A DNA stretch of 64,000 bases from contig JAVSMN010000001.1 in assembly GCA_032027205.1 (NCBI GenBank), positions 2,341,254 to 2,405,253 on the forward strand, read 5' to 3'. Shown here piece by piece: positions 25,511 to 34,863 of the stretch. The position numbers and the translations under genes are program-made. A model generated the notes under the pieces. That model saw only the letters and a list, made by a program, of their open reading frames with translations. It did not search any database and was not told the origin of the DNA. Within the stretch, counting starts at the first letter, position 1, and each line of letters begins with the position of its first letter. Origin of the DNA: Zeimonas sp032027205 (GTDB taxonomy: Bacteria; Pseudomonadota; Gammaproteobacteria; Burkholderiales; Burkholderiaceae_E).

Positions 25511-25650
25511 TTCGACCCGTTCGGCGGCGATTTCCGCCTCTTGCGAGGGTATCGCTTGCGCTGCCGCGATCGGCTGTACACTTCGCCCTCCCCGGTGCGC
25601 GGCGCCTCGTCCTTCCTGCTGCGAACCGGTAGACGAAGGAGTGGTGCTCG

Positions 25651-26628
<978 letters not shown>

Positions 26629-26684
26629 TCCCGCGCGGCTCCGTTCCCGGAGCCGGCTCCGACGGCTCGCATCACCGCGCGGGA
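26629..26684 (+). promoter_or_regulatory. structured intergenic region between the COG0523 gene and dksA
   Basis: A 10-bp perfect stem (TCCCGCGCGG at 26629-26638 with CCGCGCGGGA at 26675-26684) encloses either a GGCTCC/GGAGCC hairpin or the overlapping palindrome GGAGCCGGCTCC. These inner helices exclude each other. There is no U-tract, so it could be a Rho-type end for the GTPase gene or a regulated leader of dksA. Confidence 0.35.
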
Positions 26685-26768
26685 GCGCGCCGCGAACTCG
26701 CGCCGGGTGTCCGCATCCCGGTCTCCTGAAGCAACCAAGGCGCTCCGCGTGGCGCAGGCAGAGACATC

Positions 26769-27197
26769 ATGGCAGCGACGAAGGAAAAGAGGATTCCCAC
26801 CGAGGCAGAACTGCTGAAGATGCCCGAGTCCGACTACATGAACGACGCGCAGCTGGCGTTCTTCCGCGACCGGCTGCAGCAGATCGAGCGCGACATCCTC
26901 GCCAACGCGGACGAAACCACCGAGAACCTGCGTGAGACGGTCGTCGTGCCCGACCCGGCCGATCGCGCGACGATCGAGGAAGAGCACGCGCTCGAACTGC
27001 GCACGCGCGACCGCGAGCGCAAGCTGCTGAAGAAGGTGCAGCAGGCGCTGGCGCGCATCGACAGCGGCGATTACGGTTACTGCGAGGAAACCGGCGAGCC
27101 GATCGGCATCCCGCGCCTGCTTGCCCGCCCGACGGCCACTTTGTCGCTCGAGGCGCAGGAGCGCCGCGAGTTGCGCCAGAAGCTGTACGGCGACTGA
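26769..27197 (+). CDS. dksA: RNA polymerase-binding transcription factor DksA (Cys-poor type)
   Basis: DksA enters the RNA polymerase secondary channel and, with ppGpp, tunes rRNA and amino-acid promoters. The 142-residue protein has the coiled coil with its acidic tip DPAD at 62-65 and the basic RDRERKLLKKV helix. The globular end keeps only one cysteine of the zinc finger: C105 is present, while the other three positions are T108, S126 and A129. This zinc-free form is usual in alpha- and beta-proteobacteria. The ATG at 26769 is preceded by a weak purine-rich stretch. It follows the COG0523 GTPase. Confidence 0.95.
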   Translation: MAATKEKRIPTEAELLKMPESDYMNDAQLAFFRDRLQQIERDILANADETTENLRETVVVPDPADRATIEEEHALELRTRDRERKLLKKVQQALARIDSGDYGYCEETGEPIGIPRLLARPTATLSLEAQERRELRQKLYGD

Positions 27198-27377
27198 TCG
27201 CGCGCGCCCCGGGGCGGTCGATCCCCGCCGGCCGACCGCGGGCCGACCGCAGGCCCGCGGCCCCCGACGCGCGGCCGCTGCGGCGCGCTTGCGCGGCGAA
27301 CCCGGTGCTATTCTGGATCGGCATCCCGGCCCTTCGATTTCGGTGCCGGGTTCTCTGCTTCTGCATCGGAAGGCGCC

Positions 27378-28757
27378 GTGGTCTTTTCCCTTTTCGCCCG
27401 AAAAGACAAGCTCGACTCGAGAAAGGACCCGCCCGCCGGCGCGCGCGGTGCGGTCGCGCCGACGCCTGCCGCGCAGCGTGAGGCGGCGCGTCGTACGAAG
27501 GAGAAGATCGACCGGATCGAATCGGAGATGATCGCCGCCGAGGCGGTCGCGCGTGCGGGCCAGTCGTCGCTGCCGACGAAGCCGGCGGGTGCGGACGGCG
27601 AGATCGAGCCGAAGGCCGCGCCGGTGGAGGGCGGCACCTCGCTCGTGCTCGGCGACGCCGCCGGCGCAAATGCGATCGACGTCACCGGTCCGGCCTTGCC
27701 GCCGATCCTCGAGGAGGCGGCGATCCTGTATTCGAACGGACAGCCGCAACCGGCCGCTCTGGTCCTGCGTCAGTCGCTGGACGATCCGGAACTCGCCGGA
27801 TTCCGGCCGCTCGCATGGCTGATGCTGCTCGACCTGCATCAATGCGTCGGCGACCGCTCCGGCTTCGATGCGCTCGCGCTGCAGTACGCGGCGCAATTCG
27901 AATCGTCCCCGCCCGGGTGGAGCGATGCGCTGTCGGCCGCGCACGCCACCGCCAGCGCGACGCCCAGGGCGGCGCCTGCGTCTTCGTCCCGGTCGTTGTC
28001 GTTGTCGGGCGCCATCGACGCGTCGATCGCCGAACGTGCACGCAGTTTCGCCGAGCACGCCGACGGCGACGCGACGCTCGATTGCTCGCAGGCCACGTCG
28101 CTGGACGCACAAGGCGCGCAGGCGTTGCTTTCGCTGCTTGCCCGCCTCGAGCGCGCGCGCAGCGGCCTGTCCATTATCGGCGCCGAACGGATGCTCGCGG
28201 TGGCGCGCGCATCGATCGAGCCGGGTCGCCGCGACCCGTCGGAAGCGTGCTGGATGCTCGCGCTGCAGGCCTTGCGTCTGCTCGGGCGACAGCAGGACTT
28301 CGACGACCTGGGCATCGAGTATTGCGTCACCTACGAGGTATCGCCGCCTTCGTGGGAGCCGCCCGCAGATGCTTTCCGCGTGCTCTGCCCGCAGGAGCCG
28401 GCCGTGGAGCAGGCGTCGGCGTCCGCGGGCGCGCTCGCCTCCGCGGCGGCCACCGCCGCGCGCGCGCCGTCGGCGGCAACCGGCGCTTTCGTGCTGCAGG
28501 GCGACGTGCTCGGACGAATGCAGGACGAGCTGCACGCGCTACGCAGTTTCGCTGCGGGGCGCGGCGACGTCGTCGTCGATTGCCGCTCGCTGCGCCGCAT
28601 GGAGTTCGTCGCGGCCGGCGACCTCCTCAACGAGGTGGCAACGATGCGTTCGGCCGGTCGACAGGTGCTCTTCATCGAGCCCAACTACCTCGTCTACGCG
28701 CTGATGCTCGTCATGGGTATTCACGACCTGGCCGAGATCCGGCGCCGTCGGGTGTGA
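27378..28757 (+). CDS. duplicated helical-STAS domain protein upstream of hslV
   Basis: The 459-residue product starts at a GTG (27378) and has a charged low-complexity N-terminus (1-95). Two repeat units follow. Each joins a helical TPR-like segment ending in a motif of the form (Y)-x5-SPPxW (about 105-200 and 290-350) to a STAS-like domain (about 205-285 and 368-455), as in LDCSQATSLDAQGA and VVDCRSLRRMEFVAAGDLL. STAS domains usually bind anti-sigma factors or nucleotides, but no serine phosphorylation site is obvious. Genes like this sit before hslVU in Burkholderiales. Function unknown. Confidence 0.7.
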   Translation: MVFSLFARKDKLDSRKDPPAGARGAVAPTPAAQREAARRTKEKIDRIESEMIAAEAVARAGQSSLPTKPAGADGEIEPKAAPVEGGTSLVLGDAAGANAIDVTGPALPPILEEAAILYSNGQPQPAALVLRQSLDDPELAGFRPLAWLMLLDLHQCVGDRSGFDALALQYAAQFESSPPGWSDALSAAHATASATPRAAPASSSRSLSLSGAIDASIAERARSFAEHADGDATLDCSQATSLDAQGAQALLSLLARLERARSGLSIIGAERMLAVARASIEPGRRDPSEACWMLALQALRLLGRQQDFDDLGIEYCVTYEVSPPSWEPPADAFRVLCPQEPAVEQASASAGALASAAATAARAPSAATGAFVLQGDVLGRMQDELHALRSFAAGRGDVVVDCRSLRRMEFVAAGDLLNEVATMRSAGRQVLFIEPNYLVYALMLVMGIHDLAEIRRRRV

Positions 28758-28786
28758 ACCGGCCCCTGGCCGCAGTCGGCCACGGC

Positions 28787-28815
28787 TGACCCCGAGGCGG
28801 ACGCGGCCCTACACT
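28787..28815 (+). promoter_or_regulatory. candidate hslVU promoter
   Basis: TACACT at 28810-28815 lies 43 bp before hslV, with a weak -35-like TGACCC at 28787-28792 and 17 bp between. I see no sigma-32-like CTTGAA/CCCCAT pair. Confidence 0.35.
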
Positions 28816-28858
28816 CTCGGGTCTTGTGGCGGCCGGAATCGGCCTCATATCGATCCGC

Positions 28859-29395
28859 ATGGAACAGTTCCACGGCACGACGATCGTTTCCGTACGGCGC
28901 GGCTCGCAGGTTGCGCTCGGCGGCGACGGACAGGTCACCCTGGGTTCGGTGATCATCAAGGCCGGCGCACGAAAGGTGCGCCGCCTGCACGACGGCCGCG
29001 TGCTGGCCGGCTTCGCCGGTGGCACGGCCGACGCCTTCACGCTGTTCGAACGCTTCGAGGCGAAGCTGGAGAAGCATTCGGGACATCTCGTGCGCGCGGC
29101 GGTCGAGCTCGCGAAGGACTGGCGCACCGACCGCATGCTGCGCAGGCTCGAAGCGATGCTGGCAGTGGCCGACCGCGACGCCTCGCTGATCCTCACCGGC
29201 AACGGCGACGTGCTCGAGCCCGAGCGCGGCCTCATTGCGATCGGCAGCGGCGGGCCCTACGCGCAGTCGGCCGCGCTCGCGCTGCTCGACAACACCGAGC
29301 ACGACGCCGAGACGGTGGTGCGCAAGTCGCTCGCCATCGCCGCGGAGCTGTGCATCTATACCAACCAGCAGCACACCGTCGAGACGCTCGGCTGA
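28859..29395 (+). CDS. hslV: ATP-dependent protease peptidase subunit HslV
   Basis: HslV is the N-terminal threonine peptidase of the HslUV (ClpYQ) protease. From the ATG at 28859 it has 178 residues. The sequence MEQFHG precedes TTIVSVRRG, so removal of six residues exposes the catalytic Thr7. GDGQVTLG and the GSGGPYAQSAA loop are as in the family. An upstream in-frame start at 28826 would lengthen the propeptide and has no ribosome-binding site. hslU follows 28 bp later. Confidence 0.96.
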   Translation: MEQFHGTTIVSVRRGSQVALGGDGQVTLGSVIIKAGARKVRRLHDGRVLAGFAGGTADAFTLFERFEAKLEKHSGHLVRAAVELAKDWRTDRMLRRLEAMLAVADRDASLILTGNGDVLEPERGLIAIGSGGPYAQSAALALLDNTEHDAETVVRKSLAIAAELCIYTNQQHTVETLG

Positions 29396-29423
29396 TCCGG
29401 CCGCGCGTCTCGCCCCGTATACG

Positions 29424-30755
29424 ATGACCCAGATGACCCCGTCGGAGATCGTCTCCGAGCTCGACAAGCACATCGTCGGCCAGGACGCGGCCAAGCGCGC
29501 GGTGGCGATCGCGTTGCGCGACCGCTGGCGGCGCCAGCAGGTGGCCGAGCCGCTGCGCCAGGAGATCACGCCGAAGAACATCCTGATGATCGGCCCCACC
29601 GGCGTCGGCAAGACCGAGATCGCGCGGCGTCTCGCGCGCCTGGCCAACGCGCCGTTCATCAAGGTGGAGGCGACGAAGTTCACCGAGGTGGGCTACGTCG
29701 GGCGCGATGTCGACACGATCATCCGCGACCTCGCCGAGATTGCCGTCAAGCAGACGCGCGAGCAGGAAACGGCGAAGTTCCGCCAGCGCGCGCTCGATGC
29801 GGCGGAAGACCGCGTGCTCGATGCGTTGCTGCCGCCGCCGCGCAGCGTCGGTTTCACCAGCGAATCGGGCGAGACGGCCGATTCGGCCACGCGGCAGAAG
29901 TTCCGCAAGAAGCTGCGCGAGGGCGATCTCGACGACAAGGAGATCGAGATCGAGCTCGCCACGCCGATGCCGACGATGGAGCTGATGAGTCCGGCCGGCA
30001 TGGAGGAGATGACGCAACAGCTGCAGTCGTTGTTCTCCAACCTGCCGGGACGACGCAAGCCGCGCAAGCTGCGCATCCGCGACGCGATGAAGCTGCTCGC
30101 CGACGAGGAGGCTGCCAAGCTGGTGGACGACGATGCGATCAAGGCGCAGGCCGTCGCCAACGTCGAGCAGAATGGAATCGTGTTCATCGACGAGATCGAC
30201 AAGGTGGCCTCGCGCGGCGAGATGCACGGCGCCGACGTCTCTCGCCAAGGCGTGCAGCGCGACCTGCTGCCGCTGGTCGAGGGCACGGCGGTGAACACGC
30301 GCTACGGTGTCGTGCGCACCGACCACATCCTGTTCATCGCGTCGGGCGCCTTCCATCTGGCGCGTCCGTCCGACCTCGTTCCCGAGTTGCAGGGGCGGCT
30401 GCCGATCCGCGTCGAGCTCGCTTCGCTGTCGGCCGACGACTTCGTTCGCATCCTGGTCGACACCGATGCGAGCCTCACCAAGCAGTACGAGGCGTTGCTC
30501 GCCACCGAAGGCGTGCACCTGCGCTTCGAGACCGACGGCGTGCGCCGACTGGCCGAGATCGCCTCGTCGGTGAACGAGAAGACCGAGAACATCGGCGCGC
30601 GTCGGCTGTCCACGGTGATGGAGAAGCTGCTCGAGGAGATCTCCTTCGAGGCGACGAAGCGCGGCGGCGAGAAGGTGGTGATCGACGCCGCCTTCGTCGA
30701 CGGCAGGCTTGGTACGCTGGCGAAGAGCGAAGACCTGGCGCGCTACATCCTCTGA
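29424..30755 (+). CDS. hslU: ATP-dependent protease ATPase subunit HslU
   Basis: HslU is the AAA+ unfoldase that feeds proteins to HslV. The 443-residue protein has Walker A GPTGVGKT at 57-64, the GYVGRDV pore loop, an intermediate domain (about 110-230), Walker B VFIDEID near 255, sensor/arginine finger regions and the family C-terminus EDLARYIL that docks into HslV. The ATG at 29424 is chosen because TPSEIVSELDKHIVGQ follows in the usual place. It forms an operon with hslV; an ABC exporter pair follows 35 bp downstream. Confidence 0.97.
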   Translation: MTQMTPSEIVSELDKHIVGQDAAKRAVAIALRDRWRRQQVAEPLRQEITPKNILMIGPTGVGKTEIARRLARLANAPFIKVEATKFTEVGYVGRDVDTIIRDLAEIAVKQTREQETAKFRQRALDAAEDRVLDALLPPPRSVGFTSESGETADSATRQKFRKKLREGDLDDKEIEIELATPMPTMELMSPAGMEEMTQQLQSLFSNLPGRRKPRKLRIRDAMKLLADEEAAKLVDDDAIKAQAVANVEQNGIVFIDEIDKVASRGEMHGADVSRQGVQRDLLPLVEGTAVNTRYGVVRTDHILFIASGAFHLARPSDLVPELQGRLPIRVELASLSADDFVRILVDTDASLTKQYEALLATEGVHLRFETDGVRRLAEIASSVNEKTENIGARRLSTVMEKLLEEISFEATKRGGEKVVIDAAFVDGRLGTLAKSEDLARYIL

Positions 30756-30790
30756 GAATCCGGGCCGCGAGCGGCCGGGCAGGGCAAGCG

Positions 30791-31642
30791 ATGGAATCGT
30801 CCTCGACGGCCGACCTCGCATCTTCTTCTGCGCGTCCTCGATCCGGTGCCGACGCCGTGCGCGCAGACGCGCTCACACGGTGCTTCGGCGCGTTCACCGC
30901 GGTCGACCACGTCTCGTTCACCGTGCATGCAGGCGAGATCTTCGGGCTGATCGGCCCCAACGGGGCCGGCAAGAGCACGCTCATCAAGATGCTGACGACG
31001 ATGCTTCCGCCCACCTCGGGGCAGGCGTTGGTCGCCGGCTTCGACGTCGCCCGGCAACCGGCGCATGTACGCAGTCGCATCGGCTACGTACCGCAGTTGC
31101 TGTCGGCCGACCGCGAGCTCACCGGTTACGAGAATCTGCTGCTGTCGGCGCGGCTGTATCGGATCCCGCGCGCGCAGCGCGAGCGGCGCATCGAGCAGGC
31201 GCTGCGTCGCATGGATCTGATTTCGGCACGCGACCGTCTGGCACGCGACTATTCTGGCGGGATGCTGCGACGGCTCGAAATCGCGCAGAGCACCCTGCAC
31301 GATCCGGCGGTCCTGTTCCTCGACGAGCCGACGGTGGGGCTGGACCCGGACGGGCGCAATACCGTGTGGGAGCTCGTGCGCGAGTTGCGCGCGCGTTCCG
31401 GCGCGGCCGTCCTGCTGACGACGCACTACATGGACGAGGCCGAGTCGCTGTGCGATCGCGTCGGCGTGATGCACGAATCGCAACTGGTCGCGCTCGGTAC
31501 GCCGCGCGAACTCGCGCAGCGGGTCGGTCCGCAGGCGACGCTCGACGACGTCTTCGTCGCGCTGACCGGCCGCGGCATCGGCGCCGGGGGAGAAGTTCGC
31601 GATCACCGGCGCGATGGCTCACCGGGCCGGTCGCATGCGTGA
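30791..31642 (+). CDS. ABC-2 exporter ATP-binding protein
   Basis: This is the cytoplasmic ATPase of a DrrA/NodI-like ABC exporter, 283 residues. Walker A GPNGAGKS is at 55-62, the Q-loop is in GYVPQLL, the signature is YSGGM, Walker B is LFLDEPT with the D-loop GLDPDGR, and the switch histidine is in TTHYMDEAE. The C-terminal tail with PQATLDDVF is typical of the DrrA-type subfamily. The permease gene overlaps its end. The cargo cannot be inferred; related pairs export drugs, lipids or polysaccharides. Confidence 0.88.
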   Translation: MESSSTADLASSSARPRSGADAVRADALTRCFGAFTAVDHVSFTVHAGEIFGLIGPNGAGKSTLIKMLTTMLPPTSGQALVAGFDVARQPAHVRSRIGYVPQLLSADRELTGYENLLLSARLYRIPRAQRERRIEQALRRMDLISARDRLARDYSGGMLRRLEIAQSTLHDPAVLFLDEPTVGLDPDGRNTVWELVRELRARSGAAVLLTTHYMDEAESLCDRVGVMHESQLVALGTPRELAQRVGPQATLDDVFVALTGRGIGAGGEVRDHRRDGSPGRSHA

Positions 31643-32405
31643 CTACGCGACGCAGGTGTTCGCCGTGGCCGATGCAGAGATGCGCAAGCTGCGGCACGAT
31701 CCGTGGGAGCTCGGCAGCCGGGCGATCCAGCCGCTGCTGTGGCTCGTGCTGTTCGGCGGCGTGATGTCGCGCGCGCGCGAACTGGCGCCGCCGACGCTGC
31801 CCTATCTCGATTTCCTGGCTCCGGGTATCCTCGCGCAGAGCGTGCTCTTCGTCGCGATCTTCTACGGCATCTCGGCGATCTGGGAGCGCGATCTCGGGGT
31901 TCTGCATCGCTACATGGTGAGCCCGGCGCCGCGCAGCACGCTGGTGATCGGCAAGGCGCTGTCCTCGAGCGTGCGCGGGCTGTCGCAGGCGCTGATCGTC
32001 TATCTGTGCGCGGCAGCGATGGGAGTGAGGCTGAGCCTCGCTGCGTCGCACGTGATCGCCGTCGCGCTCCTCATCGTCGTCGGCTCGGGGTTGTTCTCGA
32101 CCTTTTCGCTGATCGTTGCGTGCATCGTCAAGACGCGCGAACGCTTCATGGGCATCGGTCAGGTGCTGACGATGCCGATCTTCTTCGCGAGCAACGCTAT
32201 CTACCCGATCGATCTGATGCCACCCTGGCTGAGGACGGTCGCTTCGCTCAATCCGCTGACCTACGAGGTCGACGCGTTGCGCGCGATGATGCTCGACGGT
32301 GTATCGAGCCGCTTCGGAATCGTCGTCGACTTCGGCGTGCTCGTCGTCGCCTCGGCACTCGTGACGGTGATCGCCACCCTCATGTACCCGCGCATGACGC
32401 GCTGA
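31614..32405 (+). CDS. ABC-2 type exporter permease
   Basis: This is the integral membrane partner of the preceding ATPase, 263 residues with about six hydrophobic segments (near 40-55, 72-90, 118-135, 142-165, 176-195 and 236-255). FLAPGILAQSVLF and the C-terminal LMPPWLRTVASLNPLTYEVDAL pattern are typical of ABC2_membrane permeases. The ATG at 31614 overlaps the ATPase gene by 29 nt; an alternative ATG at 31635 would overlap by 8 nt. Neither has a strong ribosome-binding site, suggesting translational coupling. Confidence 0.86.
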   Translation: MAHRAGRMRDYATQVFAVADAEMRKLRHDPWELGSRAIQPLLWLVLFGGVMSRARELAPPTLPYLDFLAPGILAQSVLFVAIFYGISAIWERDLGVLHRYMVSPAPRSTLVIGKALSSSVRGLSQALIVYLCAAAMGVRLSLAASHVIAVALLIVVGSGLFSTFSLIVACIVKTRERFMGIGQVLTMPIFFASNAIYPIDLMPPWLRTVASLNPLTYEVDALRAMMLDGVSSRFGIVVDFGVLVVASALVTVIATLMYPRMTR

Positions 32406-32501
32406 CGCCGCTGACGCACGTCATGGTCGCATGCGGGATCGACGCCGCAGTTTTTCACCTGGGCTCTGATCGAGCGTCCGATCGCCGGAACGTGCGAGGT
32501 C

Positions 32502-32732
32502 ATGACCGAGCCAAGCAGTTTCGCCATGTCCGTTACCGATCAGTTCTTCGAGGAACCGCTGCGCGCCGAATTCGGCGCCCCGGATCGCCGGCGGCTGCCG
32601 GGCCGGCTCGTCGCGCATCTCGCCGGCGAAACGGCGCCCTTCGTCGGCAACGAAATCGTCGTGCGCGCCTCGCCCCCCGAGAACGGCCTGCTGTTCCTGA
32701 AGGCGCGCCCGCGGCTGCCGATCGATCGGTGA
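32502..32732 (+). CDS. small hypothetical protein after the ABC exporter
   Basis: The 444-bp gap between the exporter and the aldo/keto reductase contains this 76-residue frame. Third codon positions are GC-rich as in neighbouring genes, and a GAGG precedes the ATG closely. The product is soluble, with a mixed acidic N-terminus and a strand-rich C-terminus (GNEIVVRASPPENGLLFLKA). It overlaps the next tiny ORF by 4 nt (GTGA). I recognise no family; it could also be a remnant of a longer gene. Confidence 0.4.
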   Translation: MTEPSSFAMSVTDQFFEEPLRAEFGAPDRRRLPGRLVAHLAGETAPFVGNEIVVRASPPENGLLFLKARPRLPIDR

Positions 32733-32833
32733 ACCGCTCTCCGGCAACCGTACGCAGCATCCAGGTGATCTGCGAGAAGCTGGGCATTCCCGCGGTAGCG
32801 GAACTCGCCGCGCACGTGCAGGCCGACGAATAG
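32729..32833 (+). CDS. 34-residue hypothetical ORF coupled to the preceding one
   Basis: This ORF starts with a GTG that overlaps the upstream TGA (GTGA) and encodes a short, mostly helical peptide (TVRSIQVICEKLGIPAVAEL). Codon use is consistent with coding. The pair of frames could instead be one gene split by a frameshift near 32730. Too short for a family call. Confidence 0.3.
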   Translation: MNRSPATVRSIQVICEKLGIPAVAELAAHVQADE

Positions 32834-32849
32834 CGCCGATCCTGGAGTC

Positions 32850-33866
32850 CTACTCGAACTCCTCGGTATCGACGTCCGCCTGGCGCTCGGGCGCGTAACG
32901 CGGCCCGGAGACGTTTCGCTGGTTGATCGCCGCCCCGACGCGCGCAACCAGTCCGGCGGGCAGCACGACGTCGGCCGCACCGAGGTTCTCGTGCAGGTGC
33001 GCGACGCTCGTCGTGCCGGGGATCGGCACGATCGCCTCGTCCTGCGCGAGCAGCCAGGCGAGCGCGAGCTGCGCCATCGTGCAGCCTGCCTCGTTGGCGA
33101 GCAGGCGGTAGGGCTCGAGCAGGCGCAGGTTGGCCTCCCAGTGCGGCGGCGCAAAGCGCGGCATGTCGCGACGGATGTCGGGCGGCGGCAGCGTGGACGG
33201 ATCGCGCAGCGTTCCGGTGAGGAAGCCGCGCGCGAGCGGGCTGAAGGCGACGAGCGACGTACCGAGCTCGCGGCATGCATCGAGCACGGCGATCTCGACG
33301 TTGCGCGACCACAGCGAGTATTCGTTCTGGACGGCGGCGATCGGGTGCACGGCGTGCGCGCGGCGCAGCGTGGCGGCCGATACTTCCGACAGCCCGATCT
33401 CGCGCACCTTGCCGGCGCGCACCAGTCCGGCCATCGCGCCGACGCTCTCCTCGATCGGCACGTTCGCATCGAGCCGGTGCAGATAGTACAGATCGATGAC
33501 GTCGGTGCCGAGCCGTGCGAGGCTCTCGTCGCAGTTGTGCCGGATGGTCTGCGCGCGCCCGTCGATCGTGCGCCTGCCGTCGACGACGCCCATGCCGCCC
33601 TTTGATGCCAGCACGAAGCGTGAGCGATCGGCGCCCATCGTGCGCCCGACCAGCTCCTCGTTCGCGCCGTTGCCGTAGAGCATTGCGGTGTCGAAGAGCG
33701 TCACGCCGGCGTCGAGCGCGGCGCGCAGCAACGCAGCTGCGGTCTCGGCAGACGGTCTCGGCGCGTAGGCATGGCTCAGGCTCATGCAGCCCAGGCCGAT
33801 CGCCGAGACCTCGAGCGAGCCGATGCGGCGCGTGCGCATGCGCTGGGTCCGCGGTGCGTCCGTCAA
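32850..33866 (-). CDS. aldo/keto reductase at the end of the pmd operon
   Basis: This NADPH-dependent oxidoreductase of the AKR superfamily has 338 residues. The catalytic tetrad is complete: D59, Y64, K89 and H130 (YYLHRLD). NEYSLWSRNVE and the C-terminal VPIPGTTSVAHLHENLGA are typical of the YakC/AKR13-like group. It starts 34 bp after pmdC on the same strand, so it is probably the last gene of the protocatechuate operon. It could reduce an aromatic aldehyde or a semialdehyde side product, but no step of the known pathway needs it. Confidence 0.82.
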   Translation of the reverse strand: MTDAPRTQRMRTRRIGSLEVSAIGLGCMSLSHAYAPRPSAETAAALLRAALDAGVTLFDTAMLYGNGANEELVGRTMGADRSRFVLASKGGMGVVDGRRTIDGRAQTIRHNCDESLARLGTDVIDLYYLHRLDANVPIEESVGAMAGLVRAGKVREIGLSEVSAATLRRAHAVHPIAAVQNEYSLWSRNVEIAVLDACRELGTSLVAFSPLARGFLTGTLRDPSTLPPPDIRRDMPRFAPPHWEANLRLLEPYRLLANEAGCTMAQLALAWLLAQDEAIVPIPGTTSVAHLHENLGAADVVLPAGLVARVGAAINQRNVSGPRYAPERQADVDTEEFE

Positions 33867-33900
33867 CGTGTGTCCGTCGGCGCGTTCGCCAGCGCGCCGG

Positions 33901-34863
33901 TCAGGGCGTCTGCGCGAGTTGCCGCTCGAGCTGCGCCAGCGTGCGGTAGCACGGCAGCACCTTCGCGACGCTCGCGTTGGGTTCGCGCCCCTCGCGGATC
34001 GCGGCGAAGAACTCGCGGTCCTGCAGCTCGATACCGTTCATCGAAACGTCGACCTGCGAGACGTCGATGCGGTTCTCCTTGCCGTCGTACAGGTCGTCGT
34101 AGCGCGCAACGAAGGTGCCGTTGTCGCAGATGTAGCGAAAGAACGTGCCCAGCGGTCCGTCGTTGTTGAACGACAGGCTCAGCGTGCAGATCGCGCCGGT
34201 GCTCGACTTCAGCTGGATCGACATGTCCATCGCGATGCCCAGCTGCGGGTGGATCGGTCCCTGCAGCGCGTGCGCGGCGACGATCGTGCCGCCGGCCTGG
34301 TAGGCGAAGAGGTCGACCGTGTGCGCGGCGTGATGCCACAGCAGGTGGTCGGTCCAGCTGCGCGGCTGGCCGAGCGCATTGGTGTTCGTGCGCCGGAAGA
34401 AGTAGGTCTGGACGTCCATCTGCTGGACGTTCAGCTCGCCCGCTGCGATGCGCTTGTGCAGGTACTGGTGGCTCGGGTTGAAGCGCCGCGTGTGGCCGCA
34501 CATCGCGACTCGTCCGGTTTCCTTCTGCAGCGCGACCACCGCTTCGGCCGCGTTGATCGAGTCGGCCAGCGGGATCTCGACCTGCACGTGCTTGCCCGCC
34601 TTCAGGCACTCGATCGCCTGCGCGGCGTGCAACTGCGTGGGCGTGGCGAGGATCGCCGCGTCCACGTCGTCGCGCGCGAGGCTGTCCGCCAGGTTCGTCG
34701 TGACGTGGCCGATGCCGTACTTCTTCGCCACCTCCTCGGTCTTCGCCTGCTCGCGCCCGACCAGCGACACGACCTCGACGCCGTCGATGTTGCCGATGGC
34801 GTCAAGGTGCTTGATGCCGAAGGCGCCGGCGCCGGCGAGCACGACGCGGATGGGTCGGGTCAT
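33901..34863 (-). CDS. pmdC: 4-carboxy-2-hydroxymuconate-6-semialdehyde dehydrogenase PmdC/LigC
   Basis: The enzyme oxidises the cyclised hemiacetal of the ring-cleavage product to 2-pyrone-4,6-dicarboxylate with NAD(P). The 320-residue protein belongs to the Gfo/Idh/MocA family: Rossmann motif GAGAFG near residue 11, the EIPLA segment in place of the usual EKP, MCGHTRRFNPSH and the LLWHHAAHTVDLF histidine motif seen in LigC. Its ATG overlaps the stop of pmdB (ATGA). The neighbouring dioxygenase and pyrone hydrolase make the assignment firm. Confidence 0.92.
   Translation of the reverse strand: MTRPIRVVLAGAGAFGIKHLDAIGNIDGVEVVSLVGREQAKTEEVAKKYGIGHVTTNLADSLARDDVDAAILATPTQLHAAQAIECLKAGKHVQVEIPLADSINAAEAVVALQKETGRVAMCGHTRRFNPSHQYLHKRIAAGELNVQQMDVQTYFFRRTNTNALGQPRSWTDHLLWHHAAHTVDLFAYQAGGTIVAAHALQGPIHPQLGIAMDMSIQLKSSTGAICTLSLSFNNDGPLGTFFRYICDNGTFVARYDDLYDGKENRIDVSQVDVSMNGIELQDREFFAAIREGREPNASVAKVLPCYRTLAQLERQLAQTP

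Noticed and set aside
26769..27197. DksA as a broken zinc-finger gene
   Set aside because: Loss of three cysteines is usual in alpha- and beta-proteobacterial DksA. The rest of the protein and the acidic coiled-coil tip are intact.
30791..32405. Antiphage or toxin-immunity function for the ABC pair and the small ORFs behind it
   Set aside because: The ATPase and permease are ordinary DrrA/ABC-2 types, and no toxin, nuclease or modification gene is adjacent.
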